Source: Opitutaceae bacterium (GTDB lineage Bacteria > Verrucomicrobiota > Verrucomicrobiia > Opitutales > Opitutaceae). From it: DNA of 64,000 bases. The notes beneath the pieces were generated by a model, which saw only the letters and a list, made by a program, of their open reading frames with translations, had not been told where the DNA came from and ran no database searches. Numbering within the stretch: the first letter of the stretch is position 1; each line of letters starts with the position of its first letter. The position numbers and the translations under genes were made by a program. Where the stretch lies: positions 62,001 through 126,000 of the forward strand of contig JAEUGW010000054.1 of the NCBI GenBank assembly GCA_016795565.1, written 5' to 3'. Shown here piece after piece: positions 54,691 to 63,851 of this stretch.

Positions 54691-55398
54691 ATGGCTGCTC
54701 TCGATTTGTCCACCCTGCTGGCGCTGCAAGAATCCGACACGAGGCGACTGGGCATCGAGCACCAACTGCAGGCGGCACCCCGCGAAATCGCGGCGGTCGA
54801 GGCGCGGATCGCGGCGGAGAAGGCCGCCATCGAGGCCGCCAAGGCCGAGTGGCACGCCTTGGAATCGAAGAAGAAGCTGCTCGAGGTCGAGATCAAGAGC
54901 GCCGAGGGCAAGGTCGCCAAATACCGCACGCAGCAGCTCGAGGTGCGCAAGAACGACGAATACAAGGCCCTCACGCACGAGATCGAGACCACCGAGGCGG
55001 CCATCGGCGGCTTCGAGGAGGAGGAGCTGAAGGTGATGTATGCGATCGACGAGGCGAAGAAGCGCTTCGCCGCCGCCGAGGCCGAGTTGAAGCAGAATAT
55101 TTCCGGTCACGAGGGCAAGATCCGCATCCTGCGCGAGCGCGAGGCGCAGCTGCAGGCCGAGCATCAGGCGGCGGTGGCCGCGGTGGCGGCGGCCCGCCCG
55201 GCGGTGCCGGCGTCGCAATTGAAGATTTACGACCGGGTGGCGATCAGGCCCGGGCACCCGGTCTGCGTGGCGGTAAACGGCGGCCTCTGCGGCGGTTGCC
55301 ACCTGAAGGTGCCGCCCCACATCGTCTCCGCCGCGAAAACCGGCGCGGAAATTGCCACTTGCGACCAGTGCGGCCGGGTGGTCTATTGGGCGTCCTAG
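54691..55398 (+). CDS. Coiled-coil protein with C-terminal C4 zinc ribbon (DUF164/zf-RING_7)
   Basis: The 235-residue protein is a long antiparallel coiled coil (about residues 20-180, with EVRKNDEYKALTHEIETTE) ending in a zinc ribbon CGGCHLKVPPHIVSAAK...CDQCGRVVYW, with Cys at two CxxC knuckles. Relatives (CT398, YbgI-neighbour zinc ribbon proteins) bind nucleic acid or partner proteins; exact role unknown. Its stop codon TAG (55396-55398) lies inside the first stem of RNase P RNA. Confidence 0.88.
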   Translation: MAALDLSTLLALQESDTRRLGIEHQLQAAPREIAAVEARIAAEKAAIEAAKAEWHALESKKKLLEVEIKSAEGKVAKYRTQQLEVRKNDEYKALTHEIETTEAAIGGFEEEELKVMYAIDEAKKRFAAAEAELKQNISGHEGKIRILREREAQLQAEHQAAVAAVAAARPAVPASQLKIYDRVAIRPGHPVCVAVNGGLCGGCHLKVPPHIVSAAKTGAEIATCDQCGRVVYWAS

Positions 55399-55806
55399 TT
55401 TCGGGGCCAGATCTTCGCTCCGCGTTCTTTGAACCAGGAGAGGAAAGTCCGGACACCACAGGGCGGGATTCCCCACGAAAGCGGGGGCGGGTCGCTTCAA
55501 GGCGGCCTGACGGAAAGTGTCACAGAGAACAGACCGCCCCGCGGGCAACCGCGAGGCAAGGGTGAAAAGGTGGGGTAAGAGCCCACCGCGCCGAAGGCAA
55601 CGACGGCGGCACGAAAAACCCAATCCGGTGCAAGACTAAATAGGGGACTCGGCGGCCCGTCGGACAGTCCCGGGTTAGTCGCACCCCAGGCGTCGGCGCA
55701 AGCCGGCAGTCCGGGGAGACCCGCCTTCGGGCGGGCCTAGAGAAATGAAGATCACGGTGCCGTTCGCGGCACCCGACAGAATCCGGCTTACCGGCTTCGA
55801 AACTAG
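55395..55806 (+). ncRNA. rnpB: RNase P RNA, bacterial class A
   Basis: Conserved core blocks are seen: GAGGAAAGTCCGGAC (55439-55453), AGGGTGAAA, the GAACAGA-type block, GAGAAATGAAGAT, and the 3' ACAGAATCCGGCTTA near 55778. The P1 stem pairs CTAGTTTCG (55395-55403) with CGAAACTAG (55798-55806). It is the ribozyme that trims tRNA 5' ends. P1 reaches into the stop codon of the upstream gene. Confidence 0.93.
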
Positions 55807-55813
55807 ACCCTAC

Positions 55814-55855
55814 GCGGGGCGCGCGGCCAAAAGCTGCGCGCCCCGCTCCATTTTT
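55814..55855 (+). terminator. Terminator of rnpB
   Basis: GCGGGGCGCGC (55814-55824) and GCGCGCCCCGC (55836-55846) form an 11-base stem with a loop of 11 bases, followed by TCCATTTTT. It lies 7 bases past the RNase P 3' end. Between here and rpsT (55856-56010) there is a TTGACT at 55957 with no clear -10. Confidence 0.85.
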
Positions 55856-56010
55856 ACAGGATGCTGGGGGTGGAGGCGGCCCCAGGACGCGCTTTCAAGC
55901 CCCAACCAACCCGTCCGGAGGCCGGGTTCCACTCCGGAAGCATAACGGGAAAGCGCTTGACTCACCCCGGGGATTTTGGGTCTTTCGCCCTTCCAAATTT
56001 TCCAACCACC

Positions 56011-56277
56011 ATGGCCAACACCAAGTCCGCTATCAAAGCCGCCCGCAAGTCGCTCCGCAACGCCGCCCGGAACCAGGCCACCAAGACCCGCCTGAAATCC
56101 CTCGCCAAGGCCGTCGCCGCCGCCGCCAAGGGCACCGATGCCGAGAAGACCCGCGCCGCCGCCATCGCCTACAGCTCCGCCCTCGACAAGGCCGTCAAGA
56201 GCAACGTCATTCACCGCAACTCGGCCTCGAACCACAAGGCGCAGCTCGCCAAGCATCTCTTCCCCGCGAAGAAGTAA
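56011..56277 (+). CDS. rpsT: 30S ribosomal protein bS20
   Basis: This 88-residue Lys/Ala-rich helical protein starts MANTKSAIKAARKSLRNAAR and includes ALDKAVKSNVIHRNSASNHKAQLAKHL, typical of S20, which binds the 5' domain of 16S rRNA. Length is normal. The start at 56011 is fixed by the family N-terminus; a longer in-frame start runs through noncoding sequence. A strong terminator follows. Confidence 0.97.
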   Translation: MANTKSAIKAARKSLRNAARNQATKTRLKSLAKAVAAAAKGTDAEKTRAAAIAYSSALDKAVKSNVIHRNSASNHKAQLAKHLFPAKK

Positions 56278-56300
56278 GCGGACCGACAGCGACAATTTTT

Positions 56301-56333
56301 GCCCCGCGCGCCCCACCGCCGCGGGGCTTTTTG
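56301..56333 (+). terminator. Terminator of rpsT
   Basis: GCCCCGCG (56301-56308) and CGCGGGGC (56320-56327) form a perfect stem followed by TTTTTG, 23 bases past the rpsT stop codon. Confidence 0.9.
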
Positions 56334-56379
56334 TTGGCTGCCGCCGGCCGATGAAGGGTTGAGTTTGCCGGCGGGATTG

Positions 56380-59268
56380 ATGTTCATCGCCGCGCCCGTG
56401 CAACCAAAGTGCGAACTCCACCTCGCCCGCGACTGGGATGCCGCCTGGCGCGAGATCGTGCGCCCGTGGCTGGCTGCGCCCGCGGTGTTGCGGCGCGATT
56501 ACGTGCTCGTGCCGACACGCGGCCAGGCGCACGCGCTCAAGCTGCGCTGCGTGCGCGAGGGCCTGCCGCTGCTGGGGGTGGAATTTCTCACGCCCCGGCT
56601 CGCGCGCCAGAAATGGGTCGCACTGGCCCCGCCCGCCCGTCCGGCGCTGGGCCGCGAACTGCTGCTGCTCAACCTGCGCGCGCTCATCGAGGAACGGCTG
56701 GCGCCGCTCGCGCCGGAGGCGCCGGCCTGGGGCCTCTGGAAAAGCCTGCAGAGCGACCCGGAAGGGGCGCTCGACTCCTTTGACGAGCTGATGCAGGCGG
56801 GTTTCACGGCGCGGGATTTTCCGCTGCCGCCGCTGCGGGACGTCTTTGGCGAGTTGGAGCAACGTGTGGCGCAGGCGGGATATGATTTCGCGCCGCGCCA
56901 AAGTATCGCCGCGGCCACGGCACCCGCGTCGGCCACCCCGCGGTTGGGCGGCCGGTTGCTGCTCTACGGCTTTGCCGTGGAGCACGGGCGCGAGTTCGCC
57001 TCGCTCGTGGCGCTCGCGCGGCACGCTAGCGAGGTCACCGTGCTGCTGCCCGGGCCGGAATTCGGCCGGAAGGACGGAGACGAGCGTTGGGTCGAGGCGT
57101 GGGAAAAGGCGCTGGGGGTCGAGGCCCTGCCGCTGGACGCGCCTGAGGCGGCAGGGGCTGGCGCCGCAATCGCGCGCCTGTGGACTGACGGAAGCGGCGG
57201 GGCGGGGGACGCCACGCTGCTGGTCGGGCACACGCGCGCCGATGAGATGCAGCTGGTCGCGGACGAAATCTCCCGGCGGCTGGCGGCGGGGGCGGACAAC
57301 CTCGCCGTCATTTTCCCGCGAGCCGGGGCGGCGCACCTGCGCCTGGTGCGGCTCCTCGCGGAGCGCGGACTGCCGTTCAATGACCTGTTGGAAACGGCCG
57401 GACCGGTGGCGGCGGACACCCAATTGCAGCGCGCCCTGCTGGATTTCTACGCTCGCGGCGCGCGTCTCGAGGAATTGATGGCACTGTGGCCGCTGCTGCA
57501 CGCGATCGGGCACACCCAGCTCCAGGCGGGACTGGCGCGCGATGTGTGCGAGCGGGTCTTTGACGCCCGGCAGACGCACCAGCTGGTGCCCGTGCTGCCC
57601 GACCTCGCGGCCCGCGAGCGGCCGGAGTGGCGGGAGGTGGCGCGCGTGGCCGGGCTGCTGCTGCCCGCGTGGCCGGACCGGCTCACCCTGGCGGAGGCCT
57701 TGGCGCGCTTCGCGACCGTGGGCGGGCGCTTCGGCCTGTCGGCAGCCGAATCGTGGCCGGCGCTCGCGACCTATGCCCAGCAAGATCGGCGGGCGTTTCC
57801 CGCCAAGGTGGTGCTGGCGGCGCTGGCTTCATTCCTGCCGGAAAAAAGCGCGGCGACCGGCGCACCGGGGCGCGGGTTATTCGCGCCGGTCACGCTCACC
57901 ACCTGGCGGCGCGCGGCGTCGCTGGCCTGGTCGGACATCATCTTCGCGGAGAGCAACGCCGGCGTCTGGCCGCTGCGCACGGAGTCCGGTTGCTGGCTGA
58001 CGGACGAGCAGCGGGAGGCCTTGAACCGGCGGGTCCCGGCGGGCCTCGGGCTGCTCACCAGCGACAGCCGCGCCTGGGTGGAGAAACAGGGTTGGGCGGA
58101 GCTCGCGGCCAACACGCGGAGTGGCGTGGGTTTTTCCGCGGCCCTGTTCGACGAGGAGGAGCCGGAGCTGAAGCTGGCACCCAATGCGTGGCTGGAGCGC
58201 GTGATGCTGGCCGGCGGGGCGGCGGAGGCGGCTGCGGGCTTGGAAGAACAATTCGCCCGGTTGGCGCGGGAAGCCGCGCCGCCGGTCGCGGCGGAAGGTG
58301 CGGTGGTTGGACCATGGTTCGACATCTGGCGGCGGCGGCGCGACCCGGGCGCGGCGTTCGACGAGCATTTCCTGTGCGGTGACCCCCGGGTGACCCGGCC
58401 GGCGGAACTGTCGCCCCGGTTGATCGAGCGGGCGGTGCAGGATCCGGCGGAGCTGTGGTTTGAGGGCGTGCTGCGGCTGCAGCGCGTCGGCTGGGCCCCC
58501 TTGGTGCGGGCGCGGAAGAAGTCGCTCGGCTCGCTGGTGCACCGGGTGCTGGCGGCGGCGCTGCGCGGAGTTCCGGTCGAGGGCATTTTCCGGGAATTGC
58601 CCGCCGAGGGGGATGCCCGCGCGAAGCTGGCGGCGGAACTCGCGAAGCTGCGCGGCCACTGGCCGCGCGACCGCTACTGGGATTCCTTCCACGCCGAGTT
58701 GGGGGAAATGGCGGCCGGTTTGCTGGCCCAGGTCTACCGCCTGCCGGCGGGCCGGTTTGTCGCGGTGGAAGCCAAGTTGCCGGCGGGCACCGCCATCCGG
58801 CTCGGCGGAGAGGATGAGCGGCTGGGCATCGCGGGCCGGATGGATCTCGTGTTGAGCGACCGGCCGGAGTGGGCGGGGGCGCAGGTGGCGGTGGTGGATT
58901 TCAAGACCGGCGCTGATGCGCGCCTGTCGGCCCGGGCGATGGCGCGCGGCGCATCGCTGCAACTCGGCCTCTATCTCGCAGCGGTCGGGACCCTCGGGGT
59001 GGCTGGTGCACAGGTGTGGATGTTGAAGCCGGATGCGGGCAAACCCTCCCGGCTTGGCCTGAGTGAGCTGCCCGAGGCGCTGGCCTCCCTGGCGCAACTG
59101 GGCCGGCACCTGGCAACGGGCCGTTACGGCGCGCGGACGGCGGATCGGACGGATTTTTCGCACGGCTATGAATGGCCGCTGGCCTGCACGCCGATTCGGC
59201 ACGCGCTGTTGGAGCAGAAGTTTGCGGCGACCTTCGGTGCCGCGGCGGCGGAGGTGACCGATGAGTGA
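56380..59268 (+). CDS. addB: AddB-like nuclease/inactive helicase subunit
   Basis: This 962-residue protein has an inactive helicase-like N-terminal half (VLVPTRGQAHALKLRC, TLLVGHTRADEMQLVADEIS) and a C-terminal PD-(D/E)XK nuclease (HRVL, AGRMDLVL, VAVVDFKTG), the AddB/RexB layout. With AddA it forms the helicase-nuclease that resects double-strand breaks. The four Fe-S Cys of Bacillus AddB are not evident. The ATG at 56380 is chosen; the nearer 56299 start overlaps the rpsT terminator. It overlaps addA by 8 bases. Confidence 0.85.
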   Translation: MFIAAPVQPKCELHLARDWDAAWREIVRPWLAAPAVLRRDYVLVPTRGQAHALKLRCVREGLPLLGVEFLTPRLARQKWVALAPPARPALGRELLLLNLRALIEERLAPLAPEAPAWGLWKSLQSDPEGALDSFDELMQAGFTARDFPLPPLRDVFGELEQRVAQAGYDFAPRQSIAAATAPASATPRLGGRLLLYGFAVEHGREFASLVALARHASEVTVLLPGPEFGRKDGDERWVEAWEKALGVEALPLDAPEAAGAGAAIARLWTDGSGGAGDATLLVGHTRADEMQLVADEISRRLAAGADNLAVIFPRAGAAHLRLVRLLAERGLPFNDLLETAGPVAADTQLQRALLDFYARGARLEELMALWPLLHAIGHTQLQAGLARDVCERVFDARQTHQLVPVLPDLAARERPEWREVARVAGLLLPAWPDRLTLAEALARFATVGGRFGLSAAESWPALATYAQQDRRAFPAKVVLAALASFLPEKSAATGAPGRGLFAPVTLTTWRRAASLAWSDIIFAESNAGVWPLRTESGCWLTDEQREALNRRVPAGLGLLTSDSRAWVEKQGWAELAANTRSGVGFSAALFDEEEPELKLAPNAWLERVMLAGGAAEAAAGLEEQFARLAREAAPPVAAEGAVVGPWFDIWRRRRDPGAAFDEHFLCGDPRVTRPAELSPRLIERAVQDPAELWFEGVLRLQRVGWAPLVRARKKSLGSLVHRVLAAALRGVPVEGIFRELPAEGDARAKLAAELAKLRGHWPRDRYWDSFHAELGEMAAGLLAQVYRLPAGRFVAVEAKLPAGTAIRLGGEDERLGIAGRMDLVLSDRPEWAGAQVAVVDFKTGADARLSARAMARGASLQLGLYLAAVGTLGVAGAQVWMLKPDAGKPSRLGLSELPEALASLAQLGRHLATGRYGARTADRTDFSHGYEWPLACTPIRHALLEQKFAATFGAAAAEVTDE

Positions 59269-62200
59269 GCGCCTGACCGACCACGCGGCGCGCGAGCGCT
59301 TCCGCGATGAATGGGACCGGAACTTTGCCGTGAGCGCGAACGCGGGCTCCGGCAAGACCACGGCCATCTCCGAGCGGCTGGCGGCGCTGGCGCTGCGCGA
59401 GGGCGGCGCGGAGCAACTGCGGAAAACCGCGATCGTGACCTTCACCAAGAAGGCCGCGGCCCAGATCGGCCAGCGCGCGCGGGCCGTGCTCGTGCGACGG
59501 CTGGCGGAGGCGGGGCGGACGGACCTGGCGCCGCTCGATCACCTGGAACGCGCGTTCTTCGGCACGATCCACAGCTTCTGCCTGCTGCTGGCGCAACGCT
59601 ACGGCCAGGCACTCGGGCTGAACCTCAATCCGGCGGTGATCGAGGGCGCGGACATGGAGGAGGCGCTGTGGGAGGAGTTCCTGGAGCAGGATGCGATGCA
59701 GTTCACCACGCTCGCGCCGGCGCAGATCGAGGCATTTTTGCGGCATGCGCCGCTCGATTCGATCTTCGGGCTCGCGCGCGACCTCGACCGCGGCACGGCC
59801 GTGCGGCTGCATGCGACGAAGATCGCCGCAGCGCCCCCGGGGCCGTCCCACGGCGCGCTGTCCATGATCCTCGCGGCAACCAGCAAGGGGAGGGGCGTGG
59901 AACCGCTGAAACACAACCAAGCCCAGGCCGAGGAATGGCGCCGGCGTTTCCGGGAGGAGCGCGGCTTCCTGCCGTTGCCGAAGCCGCAGGGCACGGCGGC
60001 AAACATCGAGGAGCTTTATGCGGCCTACCTGGCGCCGGTGAAGGCCTGGCTGGCGGAGGCCGGCGCCGTGCTGGCGGGCGAACTCGCGCTGCGCTACCGC
60101 GCGTGGCGCTTTGAGCGCGGCGTGCAGACCTATGCGGATCAGGTGGAGGCCGCGTTCGAGGTGCTGCACGACGCGGCGACCCTCGAGCGCATCCGTGCCG
60201 AGGGCTGGCGCATCGTGCTCGACGAGGCGCAGGACACGGATCCGCAGCAATTCGAGGTGCTGGTCGAGATCACGCGGCCGGTGGGCGCGCCGTTGGGCAC
60301 CTGGCCGGCGCGGGGCGGCGCCGGGCCGCGGCCGGGGCATTTCTGCATGGTCGGCGACGGGCAGCAGTCGATCTACAGCTCGCGGGCGGACGTGCGGAAT
60401 TTCCAGAGGCACCTCGAGGCATTTGCCTGCGGGGACGGCGGCGAGCGGATAACCTTCGACGTGACTTTCCGCGCGCCGCACGCGGTGATCGGGCTCCTGA
60501 ATGCCACGCTGCCGGCGGCCTTCGGGCCGGCCCGGGAACACAATGGCGGGTTGCCGCCGGCGGACGGGGCCCCGGCTCCGCGGCTGCAGGTTCACTACGA
60601 GGCGCTGGCGGCCGGGCCGCGGAACGAGCCGGGCGCGGCCAGCGTGCTGCCGCTGATTCCGGCGGCCCCCAAAACCAAGGTCGAGATCCGGCTGGCGGGG
60701 GAGGTGCGGCAGGTCGCCGCGTGGCTGCGCGAAAAAGGGCCGGCCGGGGTGGGGGCGCGGCATTGGGGCGAGGTATGCATCCTCGCGCCGCGCAATGAGT
60801 GGCTGGTCACGGCGCGCAAGGAACTCGAGGCGGCCGGTTTGAAGACGGCCCTGCAAATGCGGAAGAACCGCAACGGCGACAATCCCGCCTATGCCTGGCT
60901 GACCGGTCTGCTGGCGGCAGTCTGCGACCCGGAAAACACTTTTGAATGGGTGGGGGTGTTGCGCGAGGTTTTCACCGTCAGCGACGCCTTGATCGCCGCC
61001 GAGCTCGGGCCGGACCGGAAATTCAACTGGGAGACGCCGGAGAAACATGCGGCGCCGCTGCGGACGGCGCTGGAGGTGCTGCGGCCCTTTGTCAGTCGCG
61101 TCGAAGCCGAGGGCGAGCCCTTGGAGCGGTTCGTGCACGACTTGGTGCAGGCAACGGCGTTGCAGGAGAAGGCCCGGCTGATTGACCCGAGCGGAGCGCT
61201 GAACAGTGAATTGGAGCGGCTGCTGGCGCACGCGGCGGAACTCGGTCTCGAAGGGGCGGGGCCGCGCGCCTGGCTGGGAGAATTGCTGGCCGGACTGGAG
61301 GCCGGTCGGCCCGCCGGGAAACCGAGTGACGATGCGATCAACCTGCTGACGTCGCATTCGGCCAAGGGTCTGGAGTGGCCGGTGGTCATCCCCATCGGGT
61401 TGTGGCGCGAGATTGGCAAGCGCGACGAGACCGGCCTGCGGCTGTTGCCTGATGCGGCCGGGGTGCAACGGGTGTATTTTGACGGCGCCAGCCTGCCGGC
61501 GACGATGAAGGAATCACGCGAGCGCGAGCGGCTGCGCGAACTGGTGCGGTTGCTCTATGTGACGCTGACGCGGGCACGTCGCGTGCTCGTGCTGCCGATG
61601 GGGGAGACGGCCGACGAGGGAAGTTTTCTGGATTTGTGGGGAGCGGACCTGACGAAGCTGCCCGGGGTGGCGGAGACCCGCTTTGCATTGCCGACGGCCC
61701 GGCCTGAAACGACGCGGCGGGCACCGATGCAGATCGCTGGCGCGACGGGTGGCGCGCGGGTGGATTTCCCGCAGCGGTTGCTGCCCCACCAACTGGCGCA
61801 AAAGCCGGATACGGTGCGCGCGCTTCGGCACGAATCGGGGGAGGGCGAACCGGTGCCGACCGGACGCGAGGATCCGATCGAATATGGCCTGTGGTGGCAC
61901 GAAACCATGGAGTTCCTTCCCTGGCACGCAGACGAAGTGGAGCTTGAAAGCTATCTGAAGGACCGGCTGGCGGCCGCAGCGAAACAGGACTTTGCGCCGC
62001 GGGGCGAGAGCGAGCTCGCGAAGTTGCGGGCGAGTGGGTTGTGGCGGGAATTGCGTTCGCCGCGCTGGCGGATTTTAACCGAGGTCAGTGTCGTGGCGCC
62101 ACTGCGACAGGCCGGTTGGGTGGATGGGGTCATCGATCTGGTGGCGCAGGACGAGGCGGGAGGAAGGCTGTTGGTCGTCGATTGGAAAACCAACCGCCGA

Positions 62201-62371
62201 CGAATGGGGGAGACGGACCGGATATTGGTGCAACGCTTGGTCGAGGAGTATAGGACGCAGCTGGAGGCTTATGGGACTTGTCTGCGGCATTTTTTTCCCG
62301 AGCAGGCCATCGAACTGGGCGTGTATGCGACCGGATCGGGTGACTGGCAGGGATGGCAAGCCGGCCCTTGA
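59261..62371 (+). CDS. addA: AddA-like UvrD helicase-nuclease
   Basis: A 1036-residue SF1 helicase: Walker A SANAGSGKTTAISERL, Ia TFTKKAAAQIG, II VLDEAQDTDPQQF, III VGDGQQSIYSSRADVRNF, IV TFRAPHAVIG, V LTSHSAKGLEWPVVI, VI LLYVTLTRARRVLVLP. The C-terminal RecB-family nuclease has GVIDLVAQD and VVDWKTNRR. It translocates on DNA and degrades broken ends up to Chi-like sites. The 8-base overlap with addB couples the two subunits. Confidence 0.92.
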   Translation: MSERLTDHAARERFRDEWDRNFAVSANAGSGKTTAISERLAALALREGGAEQLRKTAIVTFTKKAAAQIGQRARAVLVRRLAEAGRTDLAPLDHLERAFFGTIHSFCLLLAQRYGQALGLNLNPAVIEGADMEEALWEEFLEQDAMQFTTLAPAQIEAFLRHAPLDSIFGLARDLDRGTAVRLHATKIAAAPPGPSHGALSMILAATSKGRGVEPLKHNQAQAEEWRRRFREERGFLPLPKPQGTAANIEELYAAYLAPVKAWLAEAGAVLAGELALRYRAWRFERGVQTYADQVEAAFEVLHDAATLERIRAEGWRIVLDEAQDTDPQQFEVLVEITRPVGAPLGTWPARGGAGPRPGHFCMVGDGQQSIYSSRADVRNFQRHLEAFACGDGGERITFDVTFRAPHAVIGLLNATLPAAFGPAREHNGGLPPADGAPAPRLQVHYEALAAGPRNEPGAASVLPLIPAAPKTKVEIRLAGEVRQVAAWLREKGPAGVGARHWGEVCILAPRNEWLVTARKELEAAGLKTALQMRKNRNGDNPAYAWLTGLLAAVCDPENTFEWVGVLREVFTVSDALIAAELGPDRKFNWETPEKHAAPLRTALEVLRPFVSRVEAEGEPLERFVHDLVQATALQEKARLIDPSGALNSELERLLAHAAELGLEGAGPRAWLGELLAGLEAGRPAGKPSDDAINLLTSHSAKGLEWPVVIPIGLWREIGKRDETGLRLLPDAAGVQRVYFDGASLPATMKESRERERLRELVRLLYVTLTRARRVLVLPMGETADEGSFLDLWGADLTKLPGVAETRFALPTARPETTRRAPMQIAGATGGARVDFPQRLLPHQLAQKPDTVRALRHESGEGEPVPTGREDPIEYGLWWHETMEFLPWHADEVELESYLKDRLAAAAKQDFAPRGESELAKLRASGLWRELRSPRWRILTEVSVVAPLRQAGWVDGVIDLVAQDEAGGRLLVVDWKTNRRRMGETDRILVQRLVEEYRTQLEAYGTCLRHFFPEQAIELGVYATGSGDWQGWQAGP

Positions 62372-62438
62372 CGAGGGAAAAGGCTTTACAGGGTAGAACA
62401 GAGGCCGCACTTTTCGCTCCCAAACCACTCTTAAACCT

Positions 62439-62540
62439 ATGGGTAACCTGAAAAAGAAACGGCGTCTGAAGATGTCGAAACACAAACGCCGGAAGCGCCT
62501 CAAGGCGAACCGTCACAAGAAGCGCACGTGGCAGAAATAG
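62439..62540 (+). CDS. bS22-type small ribosomal protein (AURKAIP1/COX24 domain)
   Basis: A 33-residue, strongly basic peptide: [20 protein letters not shown] then [13 protein letters not shown]. The MSKHKRRKR[11 protein letters not shown] phrase is the AURKAIP1/COX24 domain shared by bacterial bS22 and mitochondrial mS38, which sits on 16S rRNA near the decoding site. No Shine-Dalgarno sequence is seen. It lies 67 bases past addA and is followed by its own terminator. Confidence 0.92.
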   Translation: MGNLKKKRRLKMSKHKRRKRLKANRHKKRTWQK

Positions 62541-62574
62541 TGCCGCCTTGGCCCAAGTAGGCCGATTTACCGCA

Positions 62575-62600
62575 AACCCGCCCGTAGTGGCGGGTTTTTT
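62575..62600 (+). terminator. Terminator after the bS22-type gene
   Basis: AACCCGCC and GGCGGGTT form a perfect 8-base stem with loop CGTAGT, followed by TTTT, 34 bases past the stop codon. Confidence 0.9.
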
Positions 62601-62810
62601 GCGTTCTAGGATAGATAGTTAGAAAGTAAAACATTAGGGAAACTGTTGGGGCACAGCGAAAGGATTGTAGTTTTCGTCTTGTCAGGTGGGTAAGTGCCCC
62701 GTATCCAGCATGTCCTGCAAATGAGTTTTACCCAATCTGCGTGGTGACTTAGCAAACCCGCCGCGCTGATTAATCCGTAAGAACCCACCCCACCTACCAC
62801 CTGCCCCGGC
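62601..62810 (+). promoter_or_regulatory. Probable promoter and leader of the pilus operon
   Basis: 210 bases without a gene, AT-rich at the 5' end (62601-62640). GGGGCAC (62649-62655) can pair with GTGCCCC (62693-62699 region), and GGGTAA with TTACCC further on, so the transcript leader may be structured. No match to a riboswitch consensus that I know. The promoter could not be fixed. Confidence 0.35.
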
Positions 62811-63851
62811 ATGTTTCTCGCGAAAAAATCGAAAGGCTTTTGCGTTGAAGTCGGCGACCACTCGACGCTGGTAGCCCGGCTATCCCAGCCGGAGGCGCCC
62901 TATGTGGTCGAGGAGCTCAAAGAGTTCTCTGCGACTGACATCGGGGCGCTCACCGAATGGATCAAGGGGTCCGATGGCAAAGGTTCGAGCGGCTATGCCC
63001 ATGCGACCTGCGGGGTTTATCCAGCCAAGCGCATCATCCGGCGCCACACCCTGGACGTGAAGAAGGTCAAGGATCCCACCTATTTTAACGAGATCTACAC
63101 CCAGCAGTTCCGGGTTGATTCCGAGAAATACACCATCAAGGCCCTGAATTTTGACGACGGCGGGGAATACGACTTGGGCAAGGCGAACCAGAAGGAAGTG
63201 CTGTTTTGCGGTTTGCCCTCCGAGGAGATCATCACGATCCAAGACAAATTGCTTGAGCTGGGCGTGTATCCGGAGCGCTTGGAACTCGGCACGGTGGCGA
63301 CGATGGGCGGGTTGATCAACTACCTGAAATTCAAGCAGAGCAAATCCCCGGTGCTGCTGCTCGAGATCGGCGAAGAGTCGACCCAAAGCTACATCCTCAG
63401 TGCCGATGGGGTGGATATCTCCCGGCCTATTCCCAGTGGCATCGCCGCGATGATTCCGGTGGTGCAGAAGGAACTGGGCCTCAAGGACGAGGAATCAGCC
63501 AAGAAGCTTTTTTACTCCAACACGTTTGATTTCACCAGCATGGGCGGAGCCTTGGTGAAGAAACTCCTGAAGGAGCTGCAATCATCCATCGGTTTCTATG
63601 AGGTGCAGACCGGCCAGTCCATCGGCAGTGTGTTCTGCACCCAGTTGCCCTCCACGCTGAGCTGGCTGGGGACGACCATGGCGGGGTCGCTCGGTGTGCC
63701 GGTAATGAAAATGGACGTGCTGCCATGGCTTGGGTCGCTCAATATCACGCTGGCTGAAGGTGTGAGCCTGGGCTCCGCCGAGGAGCGTTGGGTCGGCCTA
63801 TTCTCCCTGATCGCTTCATACCAAAATGCTGTCCCTGACGAAAAAAAGTGA
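62811..63851 (+). CDS. pilM: PilM-like actin-fold protein of a type IV pilus/secretion system
   Basis: The 346-residue protein begins MFLAKKSKGFCVEVGDHSTLV, like the first strand-turn of PilM. LLLEIGEESTQSYILSADGVDISRPIPSG carries the second phosphate loop of the actin fold, and KKLLKELQSSIGFYEVQTG matches the pilus ATPase-like helix. PilM binds PilN at the inner membrane in pilus assembly. The following gene looks like PilN, with a 26-base overlap. Divergence from classical PilM is considerable, so the role is probable rather than certain. Confidence 0.75.
   Translation: MFLAKKSKGFCVEVGDHSTLVARLSQPEAPYVVEELKEFSATDIGALTEWIKGSDGKGSSGYAHATCGVYPAKRIIRRHTLDVKKVKDPTYFNEIYTQQFRVDSEKYTIKALNFDDGGEYDLGKANQKEVLFCGLPSEEIITIQDKLLELGVYPERLELGTVATMGGLINYLKFKQSKSPVLLLEIGEESTQSYILSADGVDISRPIPSGIAAMIPVVQKELGLKDEESAKKLFYSNTFDFTSMGGALVKKLLKELQSSIGFYEVQTGQSIGSVFCTQLPSTLSWLGTTMAGSLGVPVMKMDVLPWLGSLNITLAEGVSLGSAEERWVGLFSLIASYQNAVPDEKK

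Noticed and set aside
55957-55985. Promoter of rpsT with TTGACT
   Set aside because: The -35 is good, but the hexamer 17 bases on (GTCTTT) does not resemble a -10; listed only as a note.
62601-62810. Cyclic di-GMP riboswitch before the pilus genes
   Set aside because: The region lacks the conserved GEMM core; only generic pairings were found.
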